Counted from the stretch's first letter, positions 36,280 to 46,863 are shown. The stretch is 64,000 bases of DNA from Streptomyces albipurpureus (GCF_023701525.1 NZ_JAMQAW010000003.1:186001-250000), one strand, 5' to 3'. Notes: generated from the sequence alone by a model not told the origin. Translations and numbers: made by a program.

Positions 36280-37080
36280 TCAGGTGTCTGTTGCGCTGAG
36301 GAAGTCTTGGATGGGCGGGGCCACCACCCTGGCGAGGTCCTCCGTGGTGTGCAGGCTTTCGGAGACGGCTACCGGGGCCAGCCGGCCGTGGGGAAGAGTG
36401 CGGGCGACCTGCTCGGCCAGGGCGGTCGGGTGGCGTGCGTCGGTGCCGGGGATGACGAGGACCGGGGAGCGTAGATCGCTCAGGTCGGTCACATCCCGGA
36501 AGGCGCGGTCACGGCCGATGGAGGCGGCGGCGGCGATGCTGGGCGGGTCGGAGCGGGGGATCGCAGCCCGTACCGCCGCACCGATGATCGGCGGGAACAT
36601 GCTCAGGACGGGGGCCCAAGCGGCCTCCAGGCCCTGGGAAGTGACCCGCTCGGCGAAGTCGTCCAAGAACGCGGTCTCCCTCTCCTTGGCGTCGTCGTCC
36701 TCGATGTCCTCGACACCGATCAGAATGCCCGCACGGATCCGGTCAGGGTGGGCGAGGGCGGCGCGCAGAGTGATCGTCGACCCCAGCCCGGTGCCGCCGA
36801 CGACCGCCCGGGCCTCGCCGAGGTGGTCGAGCAGGGCGATGAGGTCGGCGGTGTACTGGGCCCAGGTGTGGCGGGCCGGGTCGGCGCACCAGGAACGTCC
36901 GTATCCGCGTACGTCCGGCAGTACGACCGTGTGCTGGGCGGTCAGCCGCTCGGCGAGCGGCAGCAGGCTGCGGTGGTCAGGGCCGCCACCGTGCAGGAGG
37001 ACGATGGTGCTGGCAGCGGTGCCAAGAGCGACGGCGTGTAGAGGTGTTCCCTCGGAAGCGATGTAGGTGAACTCTTCCAT
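36280..37080 (-). CDS. alpha/beta-fold hydrolase with Thr at the nucleophile position
   Basis: 266 residues. The fold's landmarks are present: oxyanion region IVLLHGGGPDHRS, VVLPDVRGYGRS, acid strand SPVLVIPGTDARHP and the terminal His in ESLHTTED. The nucleophile elbow reads VVGGTGLGST instead of GxSxG, with Thr where Ser is expected, so it may be inactive as a hydrolase or mechanistically different. It is the fourth and last gene of the giant-protein operon, 40 bp downstream of the Ig-like gene. Confidence 0.82.
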   Translation of the reverse strand: MEEFTYIASEGTPLHAVALGTAASTIVLLHGGGPDHRSLLPLAERLTAQHTVVLPDVRGYGRSWCADPARHTWAQYTADLIALLDHLGEARAVVGGTGLGSTITLRAALAHPDRIRAGILIGVEDIEDDDAKERETAFLDDFAERVTSQGLEAAWAPVLSMFPPIIGAAVRAAIPRSDPPSIAAAASIGRDRAFRDVTDLSDLRSPVLVIPGTDARHPTALAEQVARTLPHGRLAPVAVSESLHTTEDLARVVAPPIQDFLSATDT

Positions 37081-37120
37081 GGCGGGTAAGCCTCGCCCAA
37101 GTCCGCTGACTTGGCCACTC

Positions 37121-38281
37121 TCACGCCTCTTCCGCCTGCGGCAGCCCCCCGTGGGCGTGCGCCGCGGCCCAGATCGCGTCGCCCGCGAAGTCGACGTCGT
37201 AGCCCAGCAGTCCGCCGAGCAGCGCGTCGCAGGCCGCGCGGCCTGCCGCGTCCGTGGTCACACGGCAGCGTTCCCGGCCGCCGGAGGTGAAGACGAGGAG
37301 ACGGCCGCGGACCGGGTGGCCTGTCGCGGTGTCGGTGAGGGTGGCGGTCGCCCGGCCGAGGGAGACCGGGCCCGCGCGGAGCGTGCTCGCGTACGGCGTC
37401 GCCGGGCTCATCCGCAGGGTCGCGGCGACCGTGGTGTCGTCCTGGGCCGCATCCCGGGACCAGAGGAGCAGTAGACCGGAGTCGGCGGCTCCGGTGCTGG
37501 CGCGGCAGGACGAAGCGGGGCCGCTGATGTCGCGTTCCGGGTCGGTGACATAGCCGCCGACGGGGGCGAAGACCGCCTCCGGCAGACAGACGAACTGCAC
37601 CCGGTCGGGGACCGCGCCGGGGTTGCCCGTGGCGGAGACCGCGACGGCGAACGTGGGGGCGCCGGGGTTGGCGTACTGGTCGGCCACGGCGAGATCGCCC
37701 GTAGCGCGGTCGAAGGTCTGTTCCGTCGACGAGACGGGGTCGAAGGGGCGGAACGACGACCCGGCGGCGCCGAGCTGGGCCACCGGGCCGTCGTCCCCGG
37801 CGAGCGCCGTGTCCCAGAGGTACTCGACCAGGAAGCGGTGCCGTTCCGTACGGGTGTCCGTGATCCTGGTGGTGACGGCGACCCGGGAGTCCGCGGTCGT
37901 CGTTCCGCTGACTTGGACCCGCTGCTCCAGGTCGAAGGCGTCGCGCACCGACCACCGGGTCACCGACTCGGCCCCGTCGATCCGGACGGACCGTACCGAC
38001 GGGTCGAGGGACTCCTCGTCGGCGTGGGTGAGCAACTGGCCCTGGACGTAGACCCGTCCCGTGCCCAGATCCGCGACCCGCAGAAAGCTGGTGCCGGGGA
38101 CACCGCCGCCGTAGAGCACGTCCCGGCCCGGCCCCGCCGGGTTCTGTTCGCCGGTGAGGAGCGTGAACGCACCGGCGCCGGGCCGTTCACGGCCGTTGAC
38201 GTACGCCTGGAAGATGCCGTTGCCGAAGCCGCCCGGTGGCAGCGCGGCGGGAGAGGTCCCGCTGGAGGTGGAGGCGGTCAT
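37121..38281 (-). CDS. unknown protein with C-terminal Ig-like (Big) domain
   Basis: 386 residues without signal peptide. The first 290 residues are beta-rich and not recognised (FGNGIFQAYVNG, VLYGGGVPGTSFLRVADLG, VEYLWDTALAGDDGPV). The last 80 match bacterial Ig-like domains: LTDTATGHPVRGRLLVFTSG, RCRVTTDAAGRAACD and DVDFAGDAIW. It is encoded 33 bp after the giant 1323-residue protein. Ig-like domains usually sit outside the cell or in phage-like particles, so absence of a signal peptide is odd. I cannot assign a function. Confidence 0.75.
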   Translation of the reverse strand: MTASTSSGTSPAALPPGGFGNGIFQAYVNGRERPGAGAFTLLTGEQNPAGPGRDVLYGGGVPGTSFLRVADLGTGRVYVQGQLLTHADEESLDPSVRSVRIDGAESVTRWSVRDAFDLEQRVQVSGTTTADSRVAVTTRITDTRTERHRFLVEYLWDTALAGDDGPVAQLGAAGSSFRPFDPVSSTEQTFDRATGDLAVADQYANPGAPTFAVAVSATGNPGAVPDRVQFVCLPEAVFAPVGGYVTDPERDISGPASSCRASTGAADSGLLLLWSRDAAQDDTTVAATLRMSPATPYASTLRAGPVSLGRATATLTDTATGHPVRGRLLVFTSGGRERCRVTTDAAGRAACDALLGGLLGYDVDFAGDAIWAAAHAHGGLPQAEEA

Positions 38282-38314
38282 CACTGTCCTTCGAGTGGTA
38301 CGGCCAGGGGCTGT

Positions 38315-41300
38315 TCAGATCTCGACGGCGTCCGCGTACACCAGACGGCTCCCGGCCGTCGGCAGCACCTCTCGCTCCTCGACCAGCAGCCGCAGAGGCG
38401 CGGTTCCGGGCGGCGCGGGAAGGGTGACGTCGGCGCTCCACTGCCCGCCGCCGCCCGGTACCGGTGGCAGCGGCGACTCGGACTCGGTACGCCAGCCCAG
38501 CGCGCCCGACTGACCGGTGGCGGCGGTCTGGAGCAGCAGGGTGAGCCGAGCGCCGCGCGCCGGGTCGCCGGCGTACGTCGGTCCTGACACGGTGACGGTG
38601 GCCCGCGCCGGGTCATCGGCGCCGAAGGCCACGGACAGGGTGCGGTCCGGGTTGAGCTGGGCGAACTGGGCGAGGGCCACGGGGGAGAGCTCCAGGCCGG
38701 AGAGGGACCGCCGCTGATAGCGGGCGAACGCGAACCGCAGGAAGGGGCGGTAGGCGCGCTGCGGTGTCATGGTGAGATCGCAGTACCACATCCGGCACCG
38801 CTCGTCGTAGCCGACGGCGTGCGCGGCCACGGCGACCCCCGGCAGATCCGGTACGGTCCCCGATTCGGCGAGCACCAGTCCGGTCGCCGTCCGCGTGGCG
38901 CGGGGGAACTCGGCGGGACCCGGCGCGGCGGCGGTGGGCGCGGAGGCGTACAGCGGGTCCTGGCCGCGGAGGGTGACCCAGGGGCGCAGGGCGGGCGGCG
39001 GCGCCCCGTTCGCGGCGAGGACGACGCCGAGCTCCTCGCCGTCGCCGGATGAGTACCAGGGGCGGCGCAGATAGACCCGGAGCCCGTTGCCGCGCCGGGT
39101 GCTGGTGGTCCCGGTGTCGACGTGGGCCCGCTCCCAGCCGAAGGTGGGGACGAGATAGGCGATGTCGGGCGGGGCCGGCCGGGCCGACGACCGTACGATG
39201 ACGACGACGGGGCGCTGTGTCTCGGTGTTGATCCGCGTTACGGGGCCGGTCACGAAACCGGCTTCGACGGTGGCGCCGTCGGGGATCGCCGAGTCGGGTC
39301 CCGAGCGGCGGATCGTCCCGGCGGCCAGGTCGGCGACGTAGTCGGTGTCGGCGAACTCCCGGCCGGCGGCGGGGTCGAGGACGGTGAGCGTGCCGGAGGC
39401 GATCTCGCGGGGCGCGATCACCGAGGGCTCCACCCCGGTCAGGACCGCCCGCGCGGTCTCGGTGAAGAAGTCGCCGAAGCGGGTGGAGGCCACGGCGGTG
39501 TAGGTGACCGTACGGTGCAGGGTGTCGTGGAACTCGTGCCGGGCGTCGAGCCTGAGCCGGTCGCCGTCGGGGTCGGTCGGAGCGGTGGCGAGGGTCGTGA
39601 GATGGGACCGGCCCGCGCGCAGGACGGGCGCGGGGTCGGCGGGGGCGTCGCCCGGCTCGGTCCACTCGGCGCGGATGTCGACCTTGGCCGTGCTGGCGCG
39701 GTCGAGGGTGAGGACGTCCACGATCCGGGCCGAGGTGTCGCCGGGGACCCGGACGGCGAGCGGTTTGCCGAACACCGCGGGCGCGACGGGCTGCCGGACG
39801 GCGTGGACCAGCTTCAGCGGCCGGGTGGGCGTGAGCTGCCAGAGCCGTCCCTGCGCCGCCAGTCGGCGCAGATCGTCGACGGTGGTGCCGGGCGGCGGTG
39901 TCAGACCGCTGTCGAGGAACCACTGCCAGATGCCGAGGGCGTCCAGATCGTCCTCGTCGATCCGCGCGGAGCAGACGATGTCGGCGGTCCGGCCCGGCGG
40001 CAGTCGGACCGTGAGCACCCGCCGGACGGTGTCGTACCCGGGGGCGCCGGTGCCGTGCTCCAGACGCAGGCTGAACGGGGCGCGGCGCGGCCAGGAGAGC
40101 CGGTCGTCGAAGGCGACGGGGAAGACCTCGCCGGGCGGCAGCCCGGGCAGGCCCCGGAAGGCGGCGCCCCGGGCGAGGACGTCCGGCAGATACGGCACTT
40201 CCAGCGGGGCGAGTTCGAAGTACGGGGTGTCGCCCCAGCCTCCGGGGTCCTCGGCGCCGCCGGTGAAACCGGCCGTATCGCGGCGCACGATGTCGTCGTA
40301 CGCGAGCCGGTCCATGCCCCCGGGGTTCACGGGGGTGGGCGCGACGTCGTACATCCCGTGCCGCTCGGCCGCCGCCGGGCTGGTCCGCCGGGGCACGATC
40401 CGGCGCTCGCAGATCTCCTCGGCGGGGTCGTCGTAGTTGCCCCTGATCACCAGGAGGGCGAGCGACTCGCCTTGGGTGCGCGGCGCGGCGGGCAGCAGAT
40501 CGGGGGAGCCGACGGGGTCGAAGCGGAGATGGCGCACGAGCGGGGTGGCGGCGGAGAAGTCCTCGGCGGCGGGGTCGTGCGGGCCGGGTCCGTTGCCGGT
40601 GACGTCGACCATACGGGCCCGGAAGCGGTAGCCGCGGCCGTACCGCAGCTTGGGCAGGCCGAGGGCGCGGAAGGAGGTACGGAGCCGGATGGGCCCGGTG
40701 GGATCGGTGTCGGGGCCGATGGTCACCTCCTCCCCGTTCACGGTACGGGTGATGCCGCCGGGGCGGCTCGCGGCGAGGCTGTAGCCGTCCCAGGCGAAGA
40801 TCGACTCATGGAGGTAGATCGTCGGATCGCCGTCGACGGCGGTGCTGTGCGCGAGATGGACGGTGCCCTCGTCCCGGGCCTCGAACCGGAGTTCGCCGCA
40901 GTCGTAGGTACCGGCGCGGCGGCACAGGGAGTGCCAGCGCCGGGTCACGTCGTCCCAGACGTCGACCCGGATGCCGTACTCCAACTCCTCCGCGCCGAAC
41001 GGTTCGTCGGCGAGCAGCGACGGCGAAGCCGCGGCCCGGGACGTGGCCCGGGTCAACCGGTCGCGCAAGTCCCGGGCCCGGCCGCGCTGCGCCACACCGA
41101 TGCTGTCGGCGCGGTGGCTGGGCAGGGGGGCCGGCTCGCCGCCGGGTTCGACGGCGATCGGGAGGGCGGCGTCGGGCGGTACGGCCGGTGCTCCGGAGAA
41201 GCCGTCGTTGCGGTCGAGGAGTTTTCGGCCGAAGCCGGAGAGCGCGTCCGCGGTGCCGTCCGCGTCGATCTCCACCACCTCGAACCGGTCGGAGTCCAGC

Positions 41301-42286
41301 CGGAGCAGCCCGTTCCCGACGAGGGTCCCGGCGGGCTTCGCGGTGAAGCGGGTGGCGGTCAGCGTCGCGTTCACCGCGGGCAGGACGGCCTCGTAGGGGC
41401 CGGTCGGGGCCAGCGGCGGCCACTCCACCCGCAGGGCGACGGCCACCGGGTCCCCGGCGGCCGGTACCCCGGGCGCCCCGGCGTCCACGGTGAGGTCGAC
41501 GACCAGTCCCAGGGCCCGCTGGAGCGCCGGGTACTGGGCGAGGGCGCCGAGCGCGGCGTGGAAGTCGACGGGGTCGCCGTCGGCGATCCGGGCGGTATGG
41601 GCGGTCAGACCACCGCCGCCGGGTGAGGGGTTGTCCTCCGCCCTGCGGTCGTGGAACTGGTGGGCGAGAAGGAAGTCGATCTGCGCGGAGCTGAACGGTT
41701 CGAACGGTGAGTCGGGGTCCTCCAGCCGGCCGCCGAGGAAGTAGCCGTCCCTGGCCAGCGCGTCGGCGATGAGGGTACGGGCGCGGGCGAGCCGGGCCGG
41801 GGGGATGGGGATGTCCGTGACGAGGTCCTGGTCCCCGCCCCCGTTCCGGCCCCCGTCCGTCAGGCCGGGGCCGCGGGAGGCCATCCCGTTGACGCTGAGG
41901 GGCGCGGTGGCGTGGAACGCCGTGGCGGCGGCGTGCTCGGAGCGGGCCAGGTCACGGGCGCTGACGGGCGGCCAGGAGCGGATGGGCGGCACGGTCGCGG
42001 CGGCCAGGGCCACGGCCCGGGTGACCACGGGAGTGGTGCCGGGGAAGAGCTGCCGCCACAGATCGAGCCGGGGCCCGGGGCCTGCGGGCACGGCCGGGAC
42101 CGCGGGCCCGGCTCCGAAGACCAGGGAGTAGCGGGGCCGCTGGGCGGGCCACTCCAGCCACTCGGGATAGCCCGCGAGCGTCGCCGCGGCTCCCGCGAGC
42201 CGCGGCGAGACGAGGACGGACAGCTTGAGCCTGCCGCCTTCGCGCCCGGCCGGTACCGGGGTCCAGACGATGCGTGAGGCTGCCAT
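38315..42286 (-). CDS. giant protein of unknown function (1323 residues)
   Basis: No signal peptide and no clear membrane segment; strongly beta-rich with many Pro-Gly and Asp-containing turns. Recognisable landmarks only inside the protein are the segments WPAQRPRYSLVFG, FHDRRAEDNPSPGGGG, YGRGYRFRARMVDVTGNG (fibronectin-like strand pair) and YDERCRMWYCDLTM. No catalytic motif is evident. GAGGAGA lies before the ATG at 42286. It is 67 bp downstream of the first giant gene, and the set of four is one transcription unit. Size and composition are like structural or surface proteins; homology searches would be needed for more. Confidence 0.75.
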   Translation of the reverse strand: MAASRIVWTPVPAGREGGRLKLSVLVSPRLAGAAATLAGYPEWLEWPAQRPRYSLVFGAGPAVPAVPAGPGPRLDLWRQLFPGTTPVVTRAVALAAATVPPIRSWPPVSARDLARSEHAAATAFHATAPLSVNGMASRGPGLTDGGRNGGGDQDLVTDIPIPPARLARARTLIADALARDGYFLGGRLEDPDSPFEPFSSAQIDFLLAHQFHDRRAEDNPSPGGGGLTAHTARIADGDPVDFHAALGALAQYPALQRALGLVVDLTVDAGAPGVPAAGDPVAVALRVEWPPLAPTGPYEAVLPAVNATLTATRFTAKPAGTLVGNGLLRLDSDRFEVVEIDADGTADALSGFGRKLLDRNDGFSGAPAVPPDAALPIAVEPGGEPAPLPSHRADSIGVAQRGRARDLRDRLTRATSRAAASPSLLADEPFGAEELEYGIRVDVWDDVTRRWHSLCRRAGTYDCGELRFEARDEGTVHLAHSTAVDGDPTIYLHESIFAWDGYSLAASRPGGITRTVNGEEVTIGPDTDPTGPIRLRTSFRALGLPKLRYGRGYRFRARMVDVTGNGPGPHDPAAEDFSAATPLVRHLRFDPVGSPDLLPAAPRTQGESLALLVIRGNYDDPAEEICERRIVPRRTSPAAAERHGMYDVAPTPVNPGGMDRLAYDDIVRRDTAGFTGGAEDPGGWGDTPYFELAPLEVPYLPDVLARGAAFRGLPGLPPGEVFPVAFDDRLSWPRRAPFSLRLEHGTGAPGYDTVRRVLTVRLPPGRTADIVCSARIDEDDLDALGIWQWFLDSGLTPPPGTTVDDLRRLAAQGRLWQLTPTRPLKLVHAVRQPVAPAVFGKPLAVRVPGDTSARIVDVLTLDRASTAKVDIRAEWTEPGDAPADPAPVLRAGRSHLTTLATAPTDPDGDRLRLDARHEFHDTLHRTVTYTAVASTRFGDFFTETARAVLTGVEPSVIAPREIASGTLTVLDPAAGREFADTDYVADLAAGTIRRSGPDSAIPDGATVEAGFVTGPVTRINTETQRPVVVIVRSSARPAPPDIAYLVPTFGWERAHVDTGTTSTRRGNGLRVYLRRPWYSSGDGEELGVVLAANGAPPPALRPWVTLRGQDPLYASAPTAAAPGPAEFPRATRTATGLVLAESGTVPDLPGVAVAAHAVGYDERCRMWYCDLTMTPQRAYRPFLRFAFARYQRRSLSGLELSPVALAQFAQLNPDRTLSVAFGADDPARATVTVSGPTYAGDPARGARLTLLLQTAATGQSGALGWRTESESPLPPVPGGGGQWSADVTLPAPPGTAPLRLLVEEREVLPTAGSRLVYADAVEI

Positions 42287-42353
42287 GGGGTGGTCTCCTC
42301 GGACTGAGTGGCGCAGCGGCGGGGGGTGGGGGAGCACGGCGGGAGCGGGGGCG

Positions 42354-45300
42354 TCAGGCCGCGAACGCGGCGCAGTACTGCTCCCAGTCCTCGCGGGACA
42401 TCAGATCGCCGAACGAGGTGGGCTCGTCGGCGGCGCCGACGGCTCGGGCGCCCCGCCCCCCGGTGAGCGATTCGTCGGAGATGCTGCCCTGGAGGTTGTA
42501 GAAGAACTCCAGGGCGACGGAGACATGGAAGAAGAGGATGTCGATGGATACGGTCAGCCGGGCGTGCGCGGTCACCGCGGACTCGCTACCCAGCTGCCGG
42601 TACTGGAGATCGGCGTAGAACTCGGCCGTGATGCTGATCAGCCCGAGGACGCTCAGCCGCCCGGTGGCCCGGACATAGCCGCGGAGCACGACCTCGTCCT
42701 TGGAGTTCTCGTCGTCCTCGTCACCCCGCTCCAGCTTGAAGTAGACGCCGATGGCGATCCTGGCGAGGCCGGTGGCGACGATGCCGAAGTCGAAGGCGAG
42801 GGTGTATGTGGCCTCCAGCGCGCCCTCGATCTTCTCCATGCGCTTCTCGCTCACCTCGATCGTGAGGAAGCCGCCGCCGCCGAAGCCGTAGACGGTGATG
42901 TTGAACTTCTCGTCCTCGCGGGCGAACCCGAAGGCCGCCCTGACCGGCTTCCGTTCGAAGGGGACGATGATCCCGGCGGACAGGACGCAGTTGGTGACCC
43001 GGAGGACGGGCCCCATCTTGATGTCCTCAAGACCGAAGGTGACGCCGACCCGTACCTCGGTGTACGTGATCTCCAGATAGGTCTTCAGTTTGAGGCCGAG
43101 GATGCTGACGCCCTTGAAGGCGTCGGAGATGTAGTCCTCCAGGATGCCGACGAAGGCGAGGGGGCCGTAGAAGCGGACCGCGTCGACGCCCGGTTTGAAG
43201 GACGGCCCGCCGTCGTGGTCGAAGCTGAACGTGAAGTCCTTGAAGACCACCCCGATGAACTGGAGCCCCGGGGTCGCCGTCAGCAGCCTCAACTCGAAGA
43301 GCGAGATCTTGCCGGAGATGGTGTTGGTGTTGGTGCCCTCGGCGTAGCTGACCTCGTTGAGGATCCTCAGATCGAGCTTGGCCCGGTTGTTGCCGACGAG
43401 GGCCCGGAACGGTCCGAAGTCGACCAGCGGGGTGGTGAACTCGATGGTCATCCGGTGACCCGAAGGCTGCTTGTCCGTATTGGGGATCCCGGTACTGGGC
43501 CTCTTCGGGTAGAGGGTCTCCTTCTTGATCCTCGGGGCGAACTCCCGGCCCCCCCGCGTTGTCCGGCAGGACGTTCGCCAGGAGCGTGGCCCCGAACAGC
43601 ACAGCCTGGTTGGCCTGGTCCCTGACGTTGAAGTAGGCCTTCCCGGCGATCTCCCCCTCGTCCCGCAGATGGTCGATCGACTCGACCTTCCCGCCCACCG
43701 CGCCGATGGCCCGCGACAGTCCGCCGACGTCGAAGTTCGGTGCCCAGATGCCGCCGATACCGCTGCTGTTGAGAACGAGCCGCTCCACCGGCTTGTCCTC
43801 GCCGGAGCCGAGGGACGCCACCGAGTCGCGGACCCGGACATAGACCTCGCCCGGATTCCCGGCGAACGCGTTCTCCAGATACCTCTCGTCGTAGCCGAGG
43901 ACGACCGGGTCGCCCGGGCCGAAGAAGGCGTCCACGGCGGACAGCCGTGCCTCCGCCGCCAGCATGCGGGGGAAGAACAGGGGGCTGTCGGGGCGGGGGT
44001 CCACCGGCCCCGGCGGTCCCTGGAGGCCCCAGAGGATCCGCTGGGTGGGGTGGGTCGCGGTGCCCGGATCCCTCTCGGCGGTATAGCCGAGTTCCTGCCC
44101 GGCGAGATCCACCGACCGCCGGGGGTCCGGGGCGTCCCCGGTGATCCGGTCGAATCCGCCGTACGCGTCGATCAGTTCACGCAGGACCGTGCCCGCCGCC
44201 GGATACCGGACCGCGACGTCGTGCGGGACGAACCCCAGGGGCGCGGTGAACCGCTGCTCGCGGCCCGCCTGGTCGGTGCCCCGCAGCACGAACGCGACAT
44301 CGGCGCCGGTGTCCAGTGACTGGATCCAGAACCCGTGCTCCGGACGGCCGGGCAGCAGCGGTTCCGGACTGAGCGGCAGAACCGGCGGTACGGGCCCCTC
44401 GACCACGATCCGGTTGAAGGGCAGCGACCGGCCGCCGAACGGCACCCCGTACGCCCCCGGATACTCCTTGACCGGCTCGGTGATCCGGACGAACCGCCGC
44501 TGTTCGAGATAGGCGACCCCGGTCGTGGCGTCGAACGTCCGCTTGGTCTCGGTGAACAGCAGGGCGCGATGGCCGTACGGGACGAGGAAGCCGTACTGCT
44601 CCAGGATCACCTTGTTGTCCCGGCCCTGCCAGGCGTGGTGCTCCCAGTGCTTGAGGTTCAGCCCCGGGGTGGTGGTCGGCTCCCACCGGCCGTCCAGATC
44701 GAGGGTGGCCCCGGTGGCGCTCAGCGCGAGCAGCGCCGCGTCCACGGGTGCGGCGTCCGGTTCGGGCGGATTGGTGAGGGTGACGAGCTGGCGGTAGTCG
44801 AACCCCTCGGGGTTGAGCGCGCCGAAGAGCCGGGCCTCCTCGGGGTTCGCCGGTTCGTCGGCGGCGACCACCCGGACGGTGGGCACGGACAGCGGATCGG
44901 GACGGCCCCTGGGTCCGCGTGCGGCGAGCCGGGTGTGCCAGAGCTCGGTCCGGCCGTCGTGCTCCACCGGGGTCTCGGCGTGGTCCCAGGTCGCGTACTG
45001 CTCCGGCGTCAGATGCAGCCAGTCCACGACCAGCAGATCCGTCTCGTGGCCGTCCGGTCGCCCGGCGCCGGGCACCACCCGCATGACCCACTGCCACCAA
45101 CGCAGCAGTCCGGTCTCGGTGTACGGGATCGTCTTCACCGTCTCCGGAACGACGAAGGCGATCCGGCTCGGCCCCACCGCCCGGGCGGCGATCGCCCCCG
45201 GCGCGGGCCGGTCCGGCTCGTTCTCGTAGACGGTCTGCTCGGTGATGTGCTGGGACTCGAATCGGACCACTACGACACGGGGGAGCGCCGGGTCGATTCG

Positions 45301-45420
45301 GCGCAACTGCGGGGGATCCGCGCCGGGATCGAGCCGGAGGTTGTGGAATTCGAAGTCGATCACCAGCATGTCCTGCGGCCGTACGAGCCGTACGCTCGCC
45401 GCCGGAACGGGTGCGGTCAT
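42354..45420 (-). pseudogene. giant beta-rich protein gene (~1020 codons), frameshifted at G7
   Basis: The minus-strand frame from ATG 45420 (MTAPVPAASVRLVRPQDMLV) reads about 622 codons to a run of seven G (43549-43555), where the conserved text moves to another frame: DNAGG continues as REFAPRIKKETLYPKRP and runs to 42354. Removing one G joins both halves into about 1021 codons. The second half contains a repeating amphipathic beta pattern (LQFIGVVFKDFTFSFDHDGGPSFK, VRFYGPLAFVGILEDYI, FNITVYGFGGGGFLTIEV, LSVLGLISITAEFYADL) seen in large unknown bacterial proteins. The shift may be a sequencing error, true decay, or slippage. GGAGGT precedes the start. Confidence 0.75.
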
Positions 45421-45845
45421 GCCCGACCTCCGAACTGTCGCGGTCCTTCAGGTATAAGGGACGCTCGTCCACCGGTGAAACCGCCGAACGGATTACCCGC
45501 GGGGCCTCCACCCGGTCGCTGCTCCCCGCCGGCGCGGGCGCCGATCTCACCTGGATCCGCGGCGCGATGGCACGGGACCAGAGGACGGGCCCCGGCGCGG
45601 ACTCCTCGTGGAGCGGTCCGATCGAGCAGTTCTCCGCCGACCGCTGGAGGGCCGTGAACCGTGGCCGCTCTCGGCACGGCCCTGTCGTACTCGCCGGACC
45701 GTGCGCGTCACCGGCACCCTCGCCGCCCACGGGCGGTACCGGGCCGCTCAGGGGCACTTCGTCCTGGTAACCGGTCTCGACGACACCGCGCCCGCCTCGC
45801 TGGCACGGGCGCAGACGGCTGCGGACCGCGTGCTCCACGTCGGTG
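45421..45845. other. intergenic, no gene seen
   Basis: 425 bp upstream of the giant-protein operon and thus its promoter region; nothing coding is convincing and no clear promoter stands out. Confidence 0.4.
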
Positions 45846-46340
45846 TCAGGGAGCTTCAGCGACCTGAAACCGGAGGCAGGACGTGGCGTACGCGGCATCT
45901 GGCGGAGTCGTTTCGCGGCTGTGCACGGGGCCGGAGGCCAGGTGGGAGACAAGAGGGGGCCAGAAGTGGGCTGCGGCTTGGTTGGCACGGTCGAAGGACA
46001 GCGTCCAATGGCCAGGATGCCGTCGCAGGACTTGTTGAGCGGCGGCCTTGCCCAGGCCATGGCGACGATGACGACGGAGTACGAAGAACTCGCTCATCTC
46101 CCGTGAACCGTCTTCCAGTTGCCGGGTCATGCTGAAGCCCGCAAGCGCTTCGCTGACCTTGAAGAGGCATGCCTCCCGGTCGTCTTCCCTGAAATAGTGG
46201 TCGAGGAAGCGGTAGGCGAACCTGCCCTGGGGAGTGACATCGAGATCCCGCAGTTCAGAGAAGTCATACAGGTAGAGCTGCAGCAGGTTCCCCAGCACGT
46301 TCCTGTCTCGCTCCGCGGCCGGGACCACCTCAACCCTCAT
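45846..46340 (-). CDS. GNAT-family N-acetyltransferase
   Basis: 164 residues. The acetyl-CoA-binding turn is in FFVLRRHRRHGLGKAAAQQVL (motif A, R/Q-xx-GxG/A type), preceded by the expected strand with EMSEFF and followed by WTLSFDRANQAAAHFW, the C-terminal GNAT part. The N-terminal segment LLQLYLYDFSEL is typical of a GNAT subgroup of unknown substrate. The ATG at 46340 starts at the first conserved strand; a start 21 codons upstream is possible. Confidence 0.78.
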   Translation of the reverse strand: MRVEVVPAAERDRNVLGNLLQLYLYDFSELRDLDVTPQGRFAYRFLDHYFREDDREACLFKVSEALAGFSMTRQLEDGSREMSEFFVLRRHRRHGLGKAAAQQVLRRHPGHWTLSFDRANQAAAHFWPPLVSHLASGPVHSRETTPPDAAYATSCLRFQVAEAP

Positions 46341-46512
46341 GCCCACCAGTGTCCCGCCCGCCAACACCCCGCAGCGGCGGGTCCGGTGCGCCGACCGTGA
46401 CACTCAACGAGGGCGTCTGTCCCACATCTCGCTGAGTGACAACGCTCCCCTCGTCGGCGACCGGCGGGACGGGCCCGGTAGGCCCGCCGGGCCTGCGACG
46501 GTGCTGGCGTTG

Positions 46513-46863
46513 TCAGTAGCGGACCTCTCTGGCCTCGTACCCTTCGAGCCCTGCCGTGACGAGGGCGGGGACGAGGGCGTGCAGGTACCAGGCGAGGTCG
46601 GTGAACTCCGGCACGGCCGGGACGCGCCGAGGGTCGCCGGAGGGCACGAAGGAGACGTCCGTGCTGCCGGGCATGAACATGAGCATGCCGCCGGTCCCCG
46701 CCTCCTGGCGGTAGACGTTGAAGGCCGCTGTGAACGGCAGGTTGCCGGGCGCGTCCAGCAGCGTCAGCACCTCGCCGATTCCGTCGGAAGCGCTGTCGTA
46801 CCACTCGTACATGTCGTCCGCGTCCCGGCTCGGTTGCTGAGTTGATGAGCCGACAGCCGCCAT
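46513..46863 (-). CDS. hypothetical protein
   Basis: 116 residues, soluble. Contains YEWYDSASDGIGEVLTLLDAPG, FNVYRQEAGTGGMLMFMPG and FTDLAWYLHALVPALV; the composition and strand pattern look like a folded small domain. I do not recognise a family. It precedes the GNAT gene on the same strand by 170 bp. Confidence 0.6.
   Translation of the reverse strand: MAAVGSSTQQPSRDADDMYEWYDSASDGIGEVLTLLDAPGNLPFTAAFNVYRQEAGTGGMLMFMPGSTDVSFVPSGDPRRVPAVPEFTDLAWYLHALVPALVTAGLEGYEAREVRY

Noticed and set aside
39122..41626. Long plus-strand open frame opposite the 1323-residue giant gene
   Set aside because: High GC3 bias of the minus-strand gene creates long open frames on the other strand; this one is Gly/Arg/Val-rich without any family motif, while the minus-strand frame has a good start and operon context.
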